DNA of 64,000 bases from NCBI RefSeq assembly GCF_025024155.1, contig NW_026251726.1, positions 248,001-312,000 of the forward strand. Reading direction: 5' to 3'. The translations under genes and the position numbers were made by a program. The first letter of the stretch is position 1; each line of letters opens with the position of its first letter. Shown piece after piece: positions 22,391 to 33,302 of this stretch. This stretch comes from Gamsiella multidivaricata (lineage: Eukaryota; Mortierellomycota; Mortierellomycetes; Mortierellales; Mortierellaceae). The notes below the pieces were generated by a model. The model worked only from the letters and a program-made list of their open reading frames with translations, was not told the DNA's origin and did not search any database.

Positions 22391-24020
22391 TCATATCTGC
22401 AGTGCCTGGGATTGTTTGGCAACCAATTTTCGGATGTCGTCCACATACGCATCTGTATTTTCATCCGCCTGCATGCCTGCATCGATATGCAGCATAAAAT
22501 CCGGCTTAAAGTCTTCGAAATATTCATGCTCGGGTATCTCCTCAGGTATCTCTTTTCCTAGCACAAGGCTTGTCAAGTACGCATAGCACCTTGCCGCCGA
22601 CGTGGTCTTGTACCCGCCGCCACCAAGTATCATCAATGGTTTTTTCCAGGTCAGAACCCTCTTCAGACATTCGCCATAGCCCTTCATGCTCAAGTTCCAC
22701 TTCCCGAGCGGATCGCCAGTCATACCTAAGCACAGAAAATCGATACAATAAGTCATCTTAGAACTCGATACCATTTCAAAATAAAGGCCGATGGTGTTCA
22801 CGGCAACATGTCTCATACCGTCTACGCCGCACTGCAGCACAACAGCGTCTGGAATGTAGGTAGAATAGAGCGGCTCAATCGCCTCGTCAAAGATCCGTAC
22901 CAAAGTACTCGTCGACAGTCCAGACTTCAACGGGACATTGACAACAGCTTTTGTTTTCATGGATGTGGCAGTACCGCTTCCTGTTCCTGGGTAAAAACCA
23001 TCAGCAAAGTGATGAAGTGATACTGTCAACACTCGATCCGTGAACTGGAAAGCGTTTTCGACACCTGGAGGAAAAGAAAAACAATGAATAAATAGGCGCG
23101 TTATAAATAAATGTATAAAAGCAACCCTAACAGAACGCATACCATCGCCGTGATGGACATCAAGGTCAATATATATGACTTTTTTATGGATCTTTTGCAG
23201 CTCCATGATGCTCAGGACAATATCGTTCACAATACAAAACCCAGCTGCCATGTCTTTCTTAGCATGGTGTCTATAATTACAGATACAAAGAGTAACCGTT
23301 AGTCCGTTAATCCGTATGATGGATTTTTTAATCTTCGGACTCGGTTTTACCTTCCTCCGTCCCAGTGAATAACAACGTCAAAGGCATCGTCGTTGAGTAG
23401 CATGGCCGCTTCGATCGACGATCCACCGACCATTTCCGCATACTTCGCGATCCCCTCAAACACAGTGCAGTCATATCGTAAGCCGTATTTTTCCAATTGA
23501 TCTTCCTTGCTGTCTGCATGGTCATCATCGTTTATGACATTATCATCATCCCCACTCGATGACTCGCCATCCTCAGCTCCTCTCAGAAATTCTAAGTTAT
23601 ACAGTCAAAGATTATAAGAAAGCACAGATTAGAAGAAGCCCCCCCCTCAAAAAAAAGAAAAAGAAAAAGAAAAAGAGAATAGTTCAATACCCAATACAGG
23701 CGCGCCATACCAATGTAGTCGCGAGAATGATACCGACAAAGTTCTCTGATGGTTGCCTGACGTGGCGATATGATAGTTAAATCAGCAGCTCGCAGCAGCC
23801 CATACGCGTCGACCAGAGCATGGATTTTCTTGGACTACTTTTCGTTCGTCAAAAAAGTAGTATTTGAGTAACTTGCAGGGCGTTGATCGTGCAAGTGGAT
23901 TCGCAAGACTGAATGTAGTACCCGGCCGACGTTCGATGGCAAACGCGAGGCAAGTTCAGCATACTCCTCGCTATAGATGTATGCGATTCGTCTGGTAGCA
24001 TGAGAGGAGATCCGGGCCAT
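22391..24020 (-). CDS. Class I histone deacetylase, HDAC8/Hos1-like
   Basis: Six exons on the minus strand: 23922-24020, 23711-23834, 23351-23591, 23143-23270, 22819-23064 and 22391-22725, all GT-AG and in phase, 390 residues. It is a Zn-dependent lysine deacetylase. The His-His charge relay is in RHHAKKDMAAGFCIVND, the metal site in DLDVHHGDG, and LHHFADGFYPGTG and the LGGGGY catalytic Tyr follow. The C-terminal part (IPEHEYFEDFKPDF, then a short tail) resembles HDAC8 and yeast Hos1 more than the longer Rpd3/Hos2 tails. An acidic insertion (EDGESSSGDDDNVINDDD, start of exon 3) sits in the loop between RDYIEFLRG and the EKYGLRYDC segment and is longer than in animal HDAC8. The gene lies 76 bp downstream of the PPR gene's stop on the same strand, so its promoter must overlap that gene's 3' end. 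Confidence 0.93.
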
Positions 24021-24096
24021 TAGTTGAGATCAGGAACGTTTGGTGGCAAAAACAGCAATCGCATAATTTTTAGTTTTATTTGGGAATGCAGGTCTT

Positions 24097-27000
24097 TTAT
24101 TTCGATGATGGTCCGCTGTGTTTGCTGCCGTTTTTGCCCTTGGTTTTCTTGGTCAATGCTCGAAACTTCTTCATGGCTCTCCTCTTGAGAAAAATCAAGC
24201 TCGATGGGTGCTCTGGAAACAATTGCGATATGATATCATCCATCGTTTTGACGCCCGTGGTGTCGCCTCTTGATCGAAATGCTGCTCGAAATAGGGTCAA
24301 TGTCGTGAACCGGAAGTATTCATGGTCTGTTGCAGGCATCCAAACAGAGTCGAGCCTTTTCTGGAAGGGCACGTGCGTTGATGACAATACACTATCGTCC
24401 GATCTAGACGGCGATGACAAAGGCTGGATAGGCGCAGCCTTATCGTTGTCAGTGTTGTTGACATCGACGCTATCCTGTGGGATAAGAGGCCTCGCGGTAG
24501 ATGGCACCACCTTTGGTTTAACGGCATGCCAGAGCTCTTTCACAGTCGGCAGATCCACATTTCGCAGTTCCAAAGAATGCTTGAGCTGAATGAAAAGAGT
24601 CCAGTCATCCGATTTCACAGGCCGTACCACTGTCTTCATTGACTGTTTGCAATCATTGTCGATCGACTGTGTGATACCATCCTTCGCAATCGTATCCTGG
24701 CTCTGCATCACATCCGGGTCACCCTCACCAACAATATTTTCTTCCTCGCAACAGGCGGAGTCTGACACTGAAGGCGTCTGCTTATCCCTAAAATACCGGT
24801 CGAAATATGCGTCGAACCACTCTGTATTCCCAACACGTCGGTACCCCTCCAGCAGCTGATTAAATGTGACCAGATCCGGTGGAACCATCTGCCCTGAAGA
24901 CTGCATCACCCGGAGCAGCTTACGAGTCGTCGTTAGATCCATGCGTGAGCCCAGATACGCCTTCATCACCAGATTAAAAGTTCTAGTTGTCGGGATCAGC
25001 TTTTGCTTGAGCATATGTTCCGGAATCATGGCTGCAGCCTCGAGATCTCCTGCATTCCCATATCCGTTGAGCAGTCCGTGGAACGAGAAATGGTCAGGCT
25101 TGACGCCATCTTTCAGCATGCACGCCAAAGTCTTCTCGGCGACTCGAATGTGTCCCGCGGCAGCGGCGGTCGAGATGATGGCGTTGTAGATTGTGGAGTC
25201 CAATTGCCAGTCCGGGTGACGGGTTTGAACCAACTTGAAGAGGGTCAGGGCGGACTGGAGGTCAGATCGACGGCAGGCCGCATAGACAAGGCGGCGATAG
25301 GTGTGCAGATCAGGCACAAGGGATCCGCCGAGGGTATACAGAACCTCGAGATAGTCGGGGTAGTGGGAGGAACGACTGTGGTTGACCATGTAGCTGCAAA
25401 GTTGGTGGAAATCGATACCCTGTGGGGTCCATCCGCGTGCAGAGATGTGTATTGCAGCACTCTGCGCTCCAGTCAGATCGCCCTCGTAAATGCGCCACCT
25501 TAATAGATTAGAGTATTCCGCGACAAGTATGCTGTGCGGCGCTTGTTGCTCTGCCAATGACTGGGACGGGTCCAATGGTGATGTGTCCTGCGATCTGGAG
25601 CGCTGGATGGTAATGGTATCCCATTGATCAATGGCATGCTCATGATGCGCCTTGTCTGTGAAAGCGTGTGCCGATTGCAGGAGATGCAGGCGGATTTGAT
25701 CCAGTCTTGGTTCCATGCCGTGTGCGAGCGTCATGTCCAAAACCCGGGCGGCCTCACCAAAATGACTTGACAACAATAGGCGTTGCAACAATGGAGTCAA
25801 TGTTTCCACGTCCTGAGTCTTGACCAGTAATCCTGTGACCATCCTTGAAAATACCAGCACACTGTCTTCCTCAGGATATCTCGCAAAGACCTCCATTACC
25901 CGTGAAACGTCCGTGAGCCTTGGTGGTTTGGGGCGAGCTGCAAACTGTACAATTGCACGTTGTGCTGTAGTTCCCGGGTGCAGCATGGATTTGAATTGGC
26001 ATAAGAAGAGCCTCCTGTAAAGACTATGTACAAACGATGTCGCGCTTCCGTCCTCGCTGCTGAAAATAGGTAGTTGATCCAGAAAGGCGATCCCGTCCGG
26101 TATCATCTGATTCGCCCCAAATGCATCAACTACGGTCCAGAGAACCTTTTTGTGCTCAAGCGTCCCTTGTCCCACCATATCAGTAACATCCTGATATAGT
26201 CGTATCGACTCTGGCAGTGCGCCCACCATAATATGCGCCTGCAAAACCACCTCGTACATCTTCCGCGTCAGATTCACTCCCACAGCTTGCAAATCCATGT
26301 ACAGTCTCAGAATACGGGTTGCTGCCAGAGATGAATTGTGAGATTGGCGGAGAATTTGCAAGAGCCTGGCGTAATCCTGCCTTGAAAGCAGGTCGTCGTC
26401 CATGTTTGTTTTCATGGAAAGGTACATGTATTCGCTCCATATCGTCTCGATGGCGTTCCTGTGTTCAATTGGAAGCATAGGTTTCCGATTTCCCTTAATC
26501 TTTTTGAGCGAGCGAAACAATGGTGGCAGCTCGTGGTCCCCGACCGGTATCCTACTCATTGATGCACTAAACTCTGATATTTCCATGGCTGAGAGGACTG
26601 AAGAATGCGCTGGGATGTCATCTGATGTGGTGCTTGGCTTTGTAGATGATGACCGCTGCTCATGCTGGCTGATTACTGGTCCTTGAGTCGTCATGCTGGC
26701 CCTCGACACATCTACAGTACTATAAGTAGAGGCCGTAGTGTTCGGTAGACGCTTCGCTAGGCTTGACTGCATCCTCCTTTGTCCCGAAAAAATGATTCTG
26801 GTCCATCGGTCCATGTATGCAGCGAGCTCTGGATCGTAGCTTGAGTGTTGCGACCGCCTGGAAGACAATAACCGAGAATGATGATGTCGCGTCGCTATGT
26901 GACCTTGATCAATTGGCGAGGATCTGTGGAAACGGTGGTGATGATTATGTAGAGCTGATCTATGTTGCACGCTAGGTGGTTGTTGCTGAGTATGTTGACG

Positions 27001-27207
27001 ATAACATTGGCTGGATGGCGACTTTACACGGGTCGGATGTCTGTGTGATGGTGATATATTGCTTGTAAATCCACAGGATATTGACGAGAAGACATGCCGA
27101 GCAGCCGCGGAAGACGTTGCTGTGGTGGAAAGCGGATGGTCCTGAGTCGACCTCTGAGGGGCCATCCCCAAAATCGTCCTGTAGACCTCGCCCCTCCTCC
27201 GAAGCAT
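24097..27207 (-). CDS. Pentatricopeptide-repeat protein, probably mitochondrial
   Basis: One uninterrupted frame of 1036 residues. The N-terminal 150 residues are rich in Arg, Ser, His and Gln with almost no acidic residues, as expected for a long mitochondrial presequence. Helical-repeat sequence follows. Clear PPR units are at roughly residues 640-830, recognisable by segments such as STIYNAIISTAAAAGHIRVA, KPDHFSFHGLLNGYGNAG and PDLVTFNQLLEGYRRVGN. Fungal PPR proteins of this size bind mitochondrial RNA and support translation, stability or ribosome assembly; which RNA cannot be deduced. The C-terminus is basic (KKFRALTKKTKGKNGSK). The first Met was chosen because it opens the frame; a start a few residues later (MAPQRS) is equally possible. 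Confidence 0.88.
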   Translation of the reverse strand: MLRRRGEVYRTILGMAPQRSTQDHPLSTTATSSAAARHVFSSISCGFTSNISPSHRHPTRVKSPSSQCYRQHTQQQPPSVQHRSALHNHHHRFHRSSPIDQGHIATRHHHSRLLSSRRSQHSSYDPELAAYMDRWTRIIFSGQRRMQSSLAKRLPNTTASTYSTVDVSRASMTTQGPVISQHEQRSSSTKPSTTSDDIPAHSSVLSAMEISEFSASMSRIPVGDHELPPLFRSLKKIKGNRKPMLPIEHRNAIETIWSEYMYLSMKTNMDDDLLSRQDYARLLQILRQSHNSSLAATRILRLYMDLQAVGVNLTRKMYEVVLQAHIMVGALPESIRLYQDVTDMVGQGTLEHKKVLWTVVDAFGANQMIPDGIAFLDQLPIFSSEDGSATSFVHSLYRRLFLCQFKSMLHPGTTAQRAIVQFAARPKPPRLTDVSRVMEVFARYPEEDSVLVFSRMVTGLLVKTQDVETLTPLLQRLLLSSHFGEAARVLDMTLAHGMEPRLDQIRLHLLQSAHAFTDKAHHEHAIDQWDTITIQRSRSQDTSPLDPSQSLAEQQAPHSILVAEYSNLLRWRIYEGDLTGAQSAAIHISARGWTPQGIDFHQLCSYMVNHSRSSHYPDYLEVLYTLGGSLVPDLHTYRRLVYAACRRSDLQSALTLFKLVQTRHPDWQLDSTIYNAIISTAAAAGHIRVAEKTLACMLKDGVKPDHFSFHGLLNGYGNAGDLEAAAMIPEHMLKQKLIPTTRTFNLVMKAYLGSRMDLTTTRKLLRVMQSSGQMVPPDLVTFNQLLEGYRRVGNTEWFDAYFDRYFRDKQTPSVSDSACCEEENIVGEGDPDVMQSQDTIAKDGITQSIDNDCKQSMKTVVRPVKSDDWTLFIQLKHSLELRNVDLPTVKELWHAVKPKVVPSTARPLIPQDSVDVNNTDNDKAAPIQPLSSPSRSDDSVLSSTHVPFQKRLDSVWMPATDHEYFRFTTLTLFRAAFRSRGDTTGVKTMDDIISQLFPEHPSSLIFLKRRAMKKFRALTKKTKGKNGSKHSGPSSK

Positions 27208-27824
27208 AACAAAACTAAAGAGTGATGAGAAGATAAGAATGACATCAGGATCTGTTTTTTGGCCAAAAAAATTCAGATTCCCAGCACATGACCAAACGCA
27301 AAGAAACAGCGCGAATACATACCTGTAACTGCGAGCTAGCTCACGTTGGCGACACTGGTGGTGAGACGTGTAAAAGCGGTGTTCCTAAGGAGTTCCTGAT
27401 TATGATGAAGAGGGCATTGTAGTCATGTGCCGAGGTTCGTGCTGTTGGCGTCCTTAAGATAGTTGCAGTGCGATTTCCAAGAGTTGCCGAGGTGGTGAGT
27501 AGGAGAATAGGTGTAAAATAAATATACGGTATAGAGTGGAGAGTGGTGATGAAGGATAAGAGTGCTGTATGTGCCTGAGGTAGGTCCAGCGGCATCCGCG
27601 GGAGATCTCCTTTGTCTTTTCGGACAAAATATGGTGCCTGTCTCCATGTGGCTTACAACCGAGGGGCTCAAAACAAACCAAGTTCAAAGAAAAAATGGTG
27701 GCAAAAAGTAGCGGTCTTCAATGCCCATTTTTGGACGCCTCCATCCCTCGCGTTTTGCGAGCTTATTTTTTACCCACACACTTGCACCTTCTTCGCCTTT
27801 TTGAGCAGTAGCCAACGCTCGACC
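27208..27824. other. Intergenic region upstream of the PPR gene
   Basis: About 600 bp between the divergent PPR gene (-) and the uL5 pseudogene (+). It would hold both promoters; no TATA motif is evident and no gene is seen. Confidence 0.5.
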
Positions 27825-28822
27825 ATGTCCGCACTGCTCACACTCTCAAGATATATTCGCACTCGACCATAACCGCCTTCACCCCCTCAAGTGCATCCTC
27901 AGCAAGTTGATTTCACTCGCCCTGTATCTCTGGTCTCTAAAATGGCCCTCCATAATCGAGAAACCGCACAAGACAAAAAAGGAATACAAGGCAGGCACAG
28001 ACCAAGATGGCAAGGAGATCCCTCCATCATCAGTATACTACTGCTCTTTCACATCTTCGCGAGCACTACCAAAACTTTGTGCAAGAGAATCTCATGGTCC
28101 TGGTCTATCAACACTCTTTTAAACCAAAGGCTGCCATCCCTGAAGAAGTGAGGGTCCAGCTCAAGGGTAAGAAGCATATCAAGCCATCACCCAGGGCGCC
28201 TTCACCGCGCCATATCCCGAAGCTAGTCAAGATAGACATACACCACATGATGAAGGAGATCATTGCCAGCAAATATCATCTTTTGAGTGGGATCATGGCC
28301 ATATAGTCCATTGCTGGAGAGGTGCTGGAGATAATCAAGTCAAAGAAGGGAGTCCATCCATGGAGGTTGCGTGCAAGTAGCGAACTGCATGTTTTATCTA
28401 AATGTCGCTTTCTGTTGCTGCCAGATAGCAGGATACCTTGTAATTAAAATCAATGGTGCATACTCTATGGATATCTTTTTCATGAAGGCAACCCAATTGG
28501 ATGCAAAGTGATCTTAAAGAACGACAAGATGTATTAATTCCTTGACAGGCTGATTGAAGTGGTCCTCCCTCGAATGAAAGAGTGGCCAGGCTTGCCAGAG
28601 TCTGCCGGTAATGCCACAGGCAATGTTGGGATGGGACTTCCATCTTCCGCCTTGTCGTTGTTCCCCGCGATTGAGTACAACTTTGACGTATATCTAAGGA
28701 TGGCTGGATTCGATGTCGCGTTTGTAACGACGGTAAAAACCAACCTGGGGGCACAGTTGTTGTTAAACGGTTTCAATACGCCCTTTCAGCACAGACAGCA
28801 TGACACACCAGCTGGCCGCTAA
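27825..28822 (+). pseudogene. Decayed mitochondrial ribosomal protein uL5 (MRPL7-type) gene
   Basis: The pieces align in order with mitochondrial uL5. A presequence-like MSALLTLSRYIRTRP (from 27825) runs straight into a TAA. After frame changes come HLREHYQNFVQENLMVL (about 28060), HIPKLVKIDIHHMMKEIIAS, SIAGEVLEIIKSKKGVHPW, and finally LIEVVLPRMKEWPG, GNATGNVGMGLPSSAL and AQLLLNGFNTPF (28550-28785). It is broken by at least one frameshift near 28010-28040 and by in-frame stops at 28304-28306 (TAG where Gln is expected) and around 28530 (TAA in DKMY-stop-FLDRL). An intron-like stretch (about 28377-28485) is retained with a damaged donor, so it is an old DNA-level duplicate and not a processed copy. 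A working gene must exist elsewhere, because the protein is essential for mitochondrial translation (inference). Confidence 0.85.
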
Positions 28823-29289
28823 ATAAAACTTGAAAAAAAAGCACTATTCCTAGCAAAGATATAGTTAAATGGATATGATATCCATGTGGGAAAGGACGCG
28901 CCTGGGAGCCCGGCTACCAAGCAAAAATGTGGTGTGGCTTAGAGTTGGATCTAAATAGTGTAGTTGCTAGACTAGCTCCCTCTTCCAGCTACCATCCCCT
29001 CTTCACGAACACATATTCTTTCATTCCAGCACCTGAGTCTGTCCCAATCCGACCGACTTGATCACCAATCATCCTTTTATTGCTTCCCTTCGAGCCACCA
29101 CTCGTTTTTAGACCGGAAAAAGTATCGGACATTCAGTCTACAAAACAGGGATCAGTCCACGACCAGTCTTCCTTTCCTCGACTCAATTGCACCAAACAGA
29201 CCCGTGGATACTACGCGACCGCAGCTGCTGCAATCGTACCCCAGCAGAGATCCCATCCAGTCCACACCAGTCAGGAGAAAATAACCACG
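28823..29289. other. Intergenic region upstream of the RBM26/27-like gene
   Basis: About 470 bp. The last 300 bases are C-rich, leader-like sequence. No gene or clear TATA box is seen. Confidence 0.5.
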
Positions 29290-32200
29290 ATGCATATCGA
29301 CGAAACCACACACGATGATCTCAAGGCCTACTTGGCTAAGGAGCTCGCTGAAATGTAAAAACCTTAGACCAGTTGGTCGCCCTTGCAATTGTATAATCAT
29401 ATCATGGCCTCATTGCTTACACACAATACTCCATCCCTGTATAGTGCGGATGCCGACCCTGGAATGCTGGCCGACTATGTCATCGCCCTGCTCAAGCATG
29501 ACAAGGAAAAGGACGACCTGAGGGCCCTGTGCATCTCACAGCTCGAGGATTTTCTGCCAAAGCGTATGCTATTCCTTGCTATGATCTGGTGCTGTTTCTT
29601 ACTGATATTTGCCGACGTTTAGTCTAACAAGTTGCTTTGTAATCCATTTTGATTCTAGAAGCGGACGCCTTTGTAGACACGCTGTTTAAGGCCCTGGATA
29701 CTAAATCCTATATGCAGAGTCATGATGCAAAAAGTCGCCATGAAGCAGACCCTACTCCGACTTCACCACCTTCGGCCCATCCAGCATCAGAACGCAATGC
29801 TGGCTTTGAGGACATTCCTACAGGGCCTGCGGCCGAACGCCATCGTGATGATGGTTCGTCTCATGGACATATGGAGAAGCATCGCCGTGGAGACAGTGAC
29901 GGCTCTGACGACGAAGATCGGAGTTACAAACACGCTCGTCGAGATGATGACCGAGATCACCGTCGTCGGGACTATAGCCCTTCCCGTCCTAGTGATGACG
30001 ACCGCCATGGCTCAAGACGTAGAGGGTCAGCCGACCATGGAAACGGAGCCCCGGATCACGGTTACGAGCGGCGTGGAGATCGTCATACAAGACAGCAAGG
30101 TCTTACGACCGCTGGATTTAACAACCGGAACAACGTCAATAATTTTAACAACAACAGCATGGGCAGCAACCAGAATGCTTTCGATAATAATGGCGTGGAT
30201 CGTGGCCAATGGAATGGTCCTCAGCAGAACCGGGGTCGGTTTGAGGGCAGTCAACGAGGCGGGTTTCAAGATCAGCGAGGAAACAGTGACGCGTGGCGCG
30301 GGGGATCTAACATGAGAGGAGGTCGTGGCGGCATGCACGATACAGGCTCTGGATTCGGACAGGACAGACCTAAACGTCAGAGGTGTCGCGACTATGATGG
30401 TTAGTGCTATGCTTTATTATCCTTTTGTCAATAGTTTGGATGCTAATGCTAAGAACATTTGTATTGACCAACTGCCTTTTTTTCTTTCTTTTTTTATTCT
30501 TATCGCATTAACAGAGAAGGGATATTGCATGCGTGGAGACTTGTGCCCATACGACCATGGTGTGGACAGGATTGTTGTTGATGATCTGCCAAGGTTTGAC
30601 ATGATGGGAGGGGCACCAGCCATGGGACCAAATGGTATGATGGGCATGGCGGGGGGCCGCCCTCCATTTTTCCCTGGTGGACCCACTGGAGGCATGATCC
30701 CTAATCCATCAGACGTGTACGACCCTGAAGCGGCCGCACTCTCAGCAAACGAGATAGGTCTCCCAAGGCAAGGAATCGAAGATATGGAGGGAGGACATCG
30801 TCGTGGCGGTCAGGAAATGGGTGGTCGAGGAGGCATGCGTGGTCGCGGCAGTCTCAGAGGAATGCGTGGTCGTGGTCGAAGCGGTGCCAGTCATCCTTAT
30901 TCAGCTCCTGGACATTTTCCTGGAGCCGGACCTGGCACGGCAGGATCAAAGACTTCTCTGGTGGTTGAACATATACCCGACGAGCACAACACTATCGACA
31001 AGGTGAACGAGTTTTTCAAAAAGTTCGGAAGCCTAACTAACATTCAGGTCGATCAGAGTGCGCATAAGGCCTTGATCCAATACAGCACCCGCGAGGAGGC
31101 GGGCGCTGCCTATAACTCCCCAGACGTCATTTTCGGGAACCGATTCGTGAAGGTCTACTGGCAACCGGATGATTTGGACGCTTCTACGTTTGGTCGCCAG
31201 CCGAAGCCGACGGGACAGGTTCGACCTGAGAAGGGCCCAGGAGGCGGAGCGCCGCATCATGGCCATCCAGCTGTACCAAAGCCGCCGGTGTCGAGCGTTT
31301 TGATGACCCCGGAACGTGCAGCAGAGTTGGCAGCAGAGCGTGCAGCAGCGGCGGCCAAGCTACAAGAGAGCAAGAAGGCAATGCAGGAGATCCAGCGACA
31401 GAAGGAAGCACTGATTCAACGTCAGCAGGAGGAGCAAAAACTTCTGCTGCAAAAAATGTTTGCCAACAAGAACATGTCTCAGCAGGACAAGGATGAGATC
31501 CTGAAGGGGCTGAAGAATGTTGCGATTGAAGTCACGAAGGAGCCCGTGGATCCGCATGCGCAAGCACGCGCTGCAGCGGTAGCAGCAGAGGCCCAGAGAC
31601 AAGCAGATCTCCAAAAGGAAGCTGAGAGGAGAGAGAGGGAACGACTGGATCGGGAGCTTGAGACCCTCAACACAGTCCCTGTGAAGGCTAGCGGAACAGG
31701 CGCGGACTCTGCTGCAACGACGATTCCTAGCTCAGGCACGAGCCCTGATGCTGTAGAGACCACTGCAGCGTTGAAAGCCAAGCTGGCGGCACTTCAGGCT
31801 CAGGTGAGTGATCTAAGCGAGTTTTATTTTCGGTAACGGTTGAGTTGAATTAGGACGAGATACTAATTTAGTGGGATTGCTATTACGTGATCCTTAATAG
31901 GCTGCTGCTTTGGGACTAGAAAGCCAAGGGGGATATGCAGGGCGTGGCCGTGGCGGTTATATTCCACGCGGCCGTGGTCGTGGAGCGCCAGTAAATATGT
32001 GGACTCGCGGAGGCGGGCGAGGTGGAGCCATGGGGTCACACAATCGCACATTCAGACTTGATAACCGGTCCACAAAGCTGTCCGTCAGTAATATCGACGA
32101 GGCCTCCAAAGGCGGGCTTAAAGAGCACTTCGAGGTATATTATCATTTCATTTTGCTCTGTGAGGAATGGAGTATGAAATTGAGTAGGAGCGTGATATTA

Positions 32201-32547
32201 ACGGCGGATTTTCTTCGTTTTTACTGTAGTCCTATGGCGAACTCGAGTCGTTTACTCTTGGACCCGATGGCACCTCGGCCACTGTTCAGTACAAGATCCG
32301 AAAGGACGCAGAGACAGCGATGCAGCAAGGGTCGCAGGTACCTAATGCGACTACTTCTCTGAAGCTTGCATGGATCTCAGAGCCCCCAGCAGCACCAGTC
32401 CCGACAGCACCGGCATCTAAGACGTTAGCTCCACAAACAACGCCTACCCTCTCAGCAACAGGCCCTACTACGAATGCATCATCAGTGAGTGTAGCTGCGT
32501 ACGAGAGCGAGGAGGATGAGGATGGCGAGCGATCTTGGAAGCGATAG
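29290..32547 (+). CDS. RBM26/RBM27-like RNA-binding protein (PWI-like, CCCH zinc finger, RRMs)
   Basis: Six exons: 29290-29354, 29445-29563, 29659-30399, 30515-31803, 31901-32134 and 32230-32547, all in phase, 921 residues. Order: an N-terminal PWI-like fold (about 1-75; ADADPGMLADYVIALLKHDK, then ADAFVDTLFKALD); an Arg/Asp/Ser/His-rich linker and an RGG/Asn-rich stretch; a CCCH finger (C-x8-C-x5-C-x3-H, about 303-322); a Gly/Met/Arg-rich segment; an RRM at about 453-525; a coiled coil with Ala/Gln/Glu/Lys (about 570-690); an RGRGRGG stretch; and a second RRM-like fold near 788-865 (STKLSVSNIDEASKGGLKE). This is the layout of metazoan RBM26/27 and of fission-yeast Rmn1, which act with the nuclear exosome targeting machinery (PAXT/MTREC) in RNA decay. 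Nuclear location and that role are inferred from the family. Confidence 0.93.
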
Positions 32548-32646
32548 ATCTAGAGGCAACTTCTTCATAGCATCGACACACATTTTTCATTTTCCATTTT
32601 TTGTCAGTTTTCTTTTATTGTAATTATTTTTTTGCTGTGCTATTCA

Positions 32647-33168
32647 TTATCGATCAAGTAAAAGCTCAAGATCGTTCTGCATCGGCACGGACGCACAGAA
32701 TATCAGCGCTTTCATAGTCAGATTCATTCGACTTAAGGATTCATACGAGACTAACCACAAGCTATGGGCACCACACGCCATCAAACGCAAGTAATAATTG
32801 AACATTTCAGAGATACCCAGGGACATTTTGGATTGATCATGAGCGGCCACTGCAGTCTCCTTCGCAACAGAATCAAAAATGGGATTGCCAGTTTCCAAAG
32901 AACTCGTGTTCAAGATGCATATGCTTTTGGTTGAGAGGTCAGCCAGTGTGAAATACAAATAAACCACATGGGTTATGTTCTCGGTAAAGTGATTACTGTC
33001 ATCACTCCTCTCGAACTAAAAAGCACAAGCATCTCGAACGGTCATTCTTCCTGTGATAAGAAAAAAGCGAGCGCCCCATCCTTGTCCTGGATTCTCCTGC
33101 GGATCCCATTTCTTTCCTTTGATAATTAAGTCCAATGAATATTCGCTTGAGTTCCTCTGAAAGTCCAT
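32647..33168 (-). pseudogene. Unrecognised reading frame interrupted by one TAG
   Basis: On the minus strand an ATG at 33168 opens a frame that runs about 50 codons (MDFQRNSSEYSLDLIIKG..., ...GRMTVRDACAF) to a TAG at 33016-33018. It then stays open in the same frame for a further 122 codons (FERSDDSNHFTENITHVVYL..., ...QNDLELLLDR) to a stop at 32647. The second half has convincing protein composition. No GT donor that could remove the TAG by splicing is visible. I do not recognise the family. It could be a young pseudogene, an error, or chance; it lies between the 3' ends of two solid genes. Confidence 0.3.
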
Positions 33169-33278
33169 TCTGCTCCTGAAGAAAAGAAAAAAAGCTGATG
33201 TCGATGGGTACAAAAAACCGAAAAAAACTTCGACTTTATTGAAAAGCGACCGACTGACACGAGCGTCGATAACCCTCC

Positions 33279-33302
33279 AATTATTGCTCGTAAGCAATAA
33301 TT
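33279..33302 (-). promoter_or_regulatory. Perfect 10-bp hairpin at the uS15 stop codon
   Basis: AATTATTGCT, four-base loop, AGCAATAATT. In the mRNA the stem begins at the last base of the UAA stop, so it is the very start of the 3' UTR. An AATAAA motif follows about 35 nt later. A role in mRNA stability or autoregulation is possible but unproven. Confidence 0.6.

Noticed and set aside
24590..26686. Plus-strand frames within the PPR gene
   Set aside because: Antisense shadows of a 1036-codon gene; no independent coding evidence.
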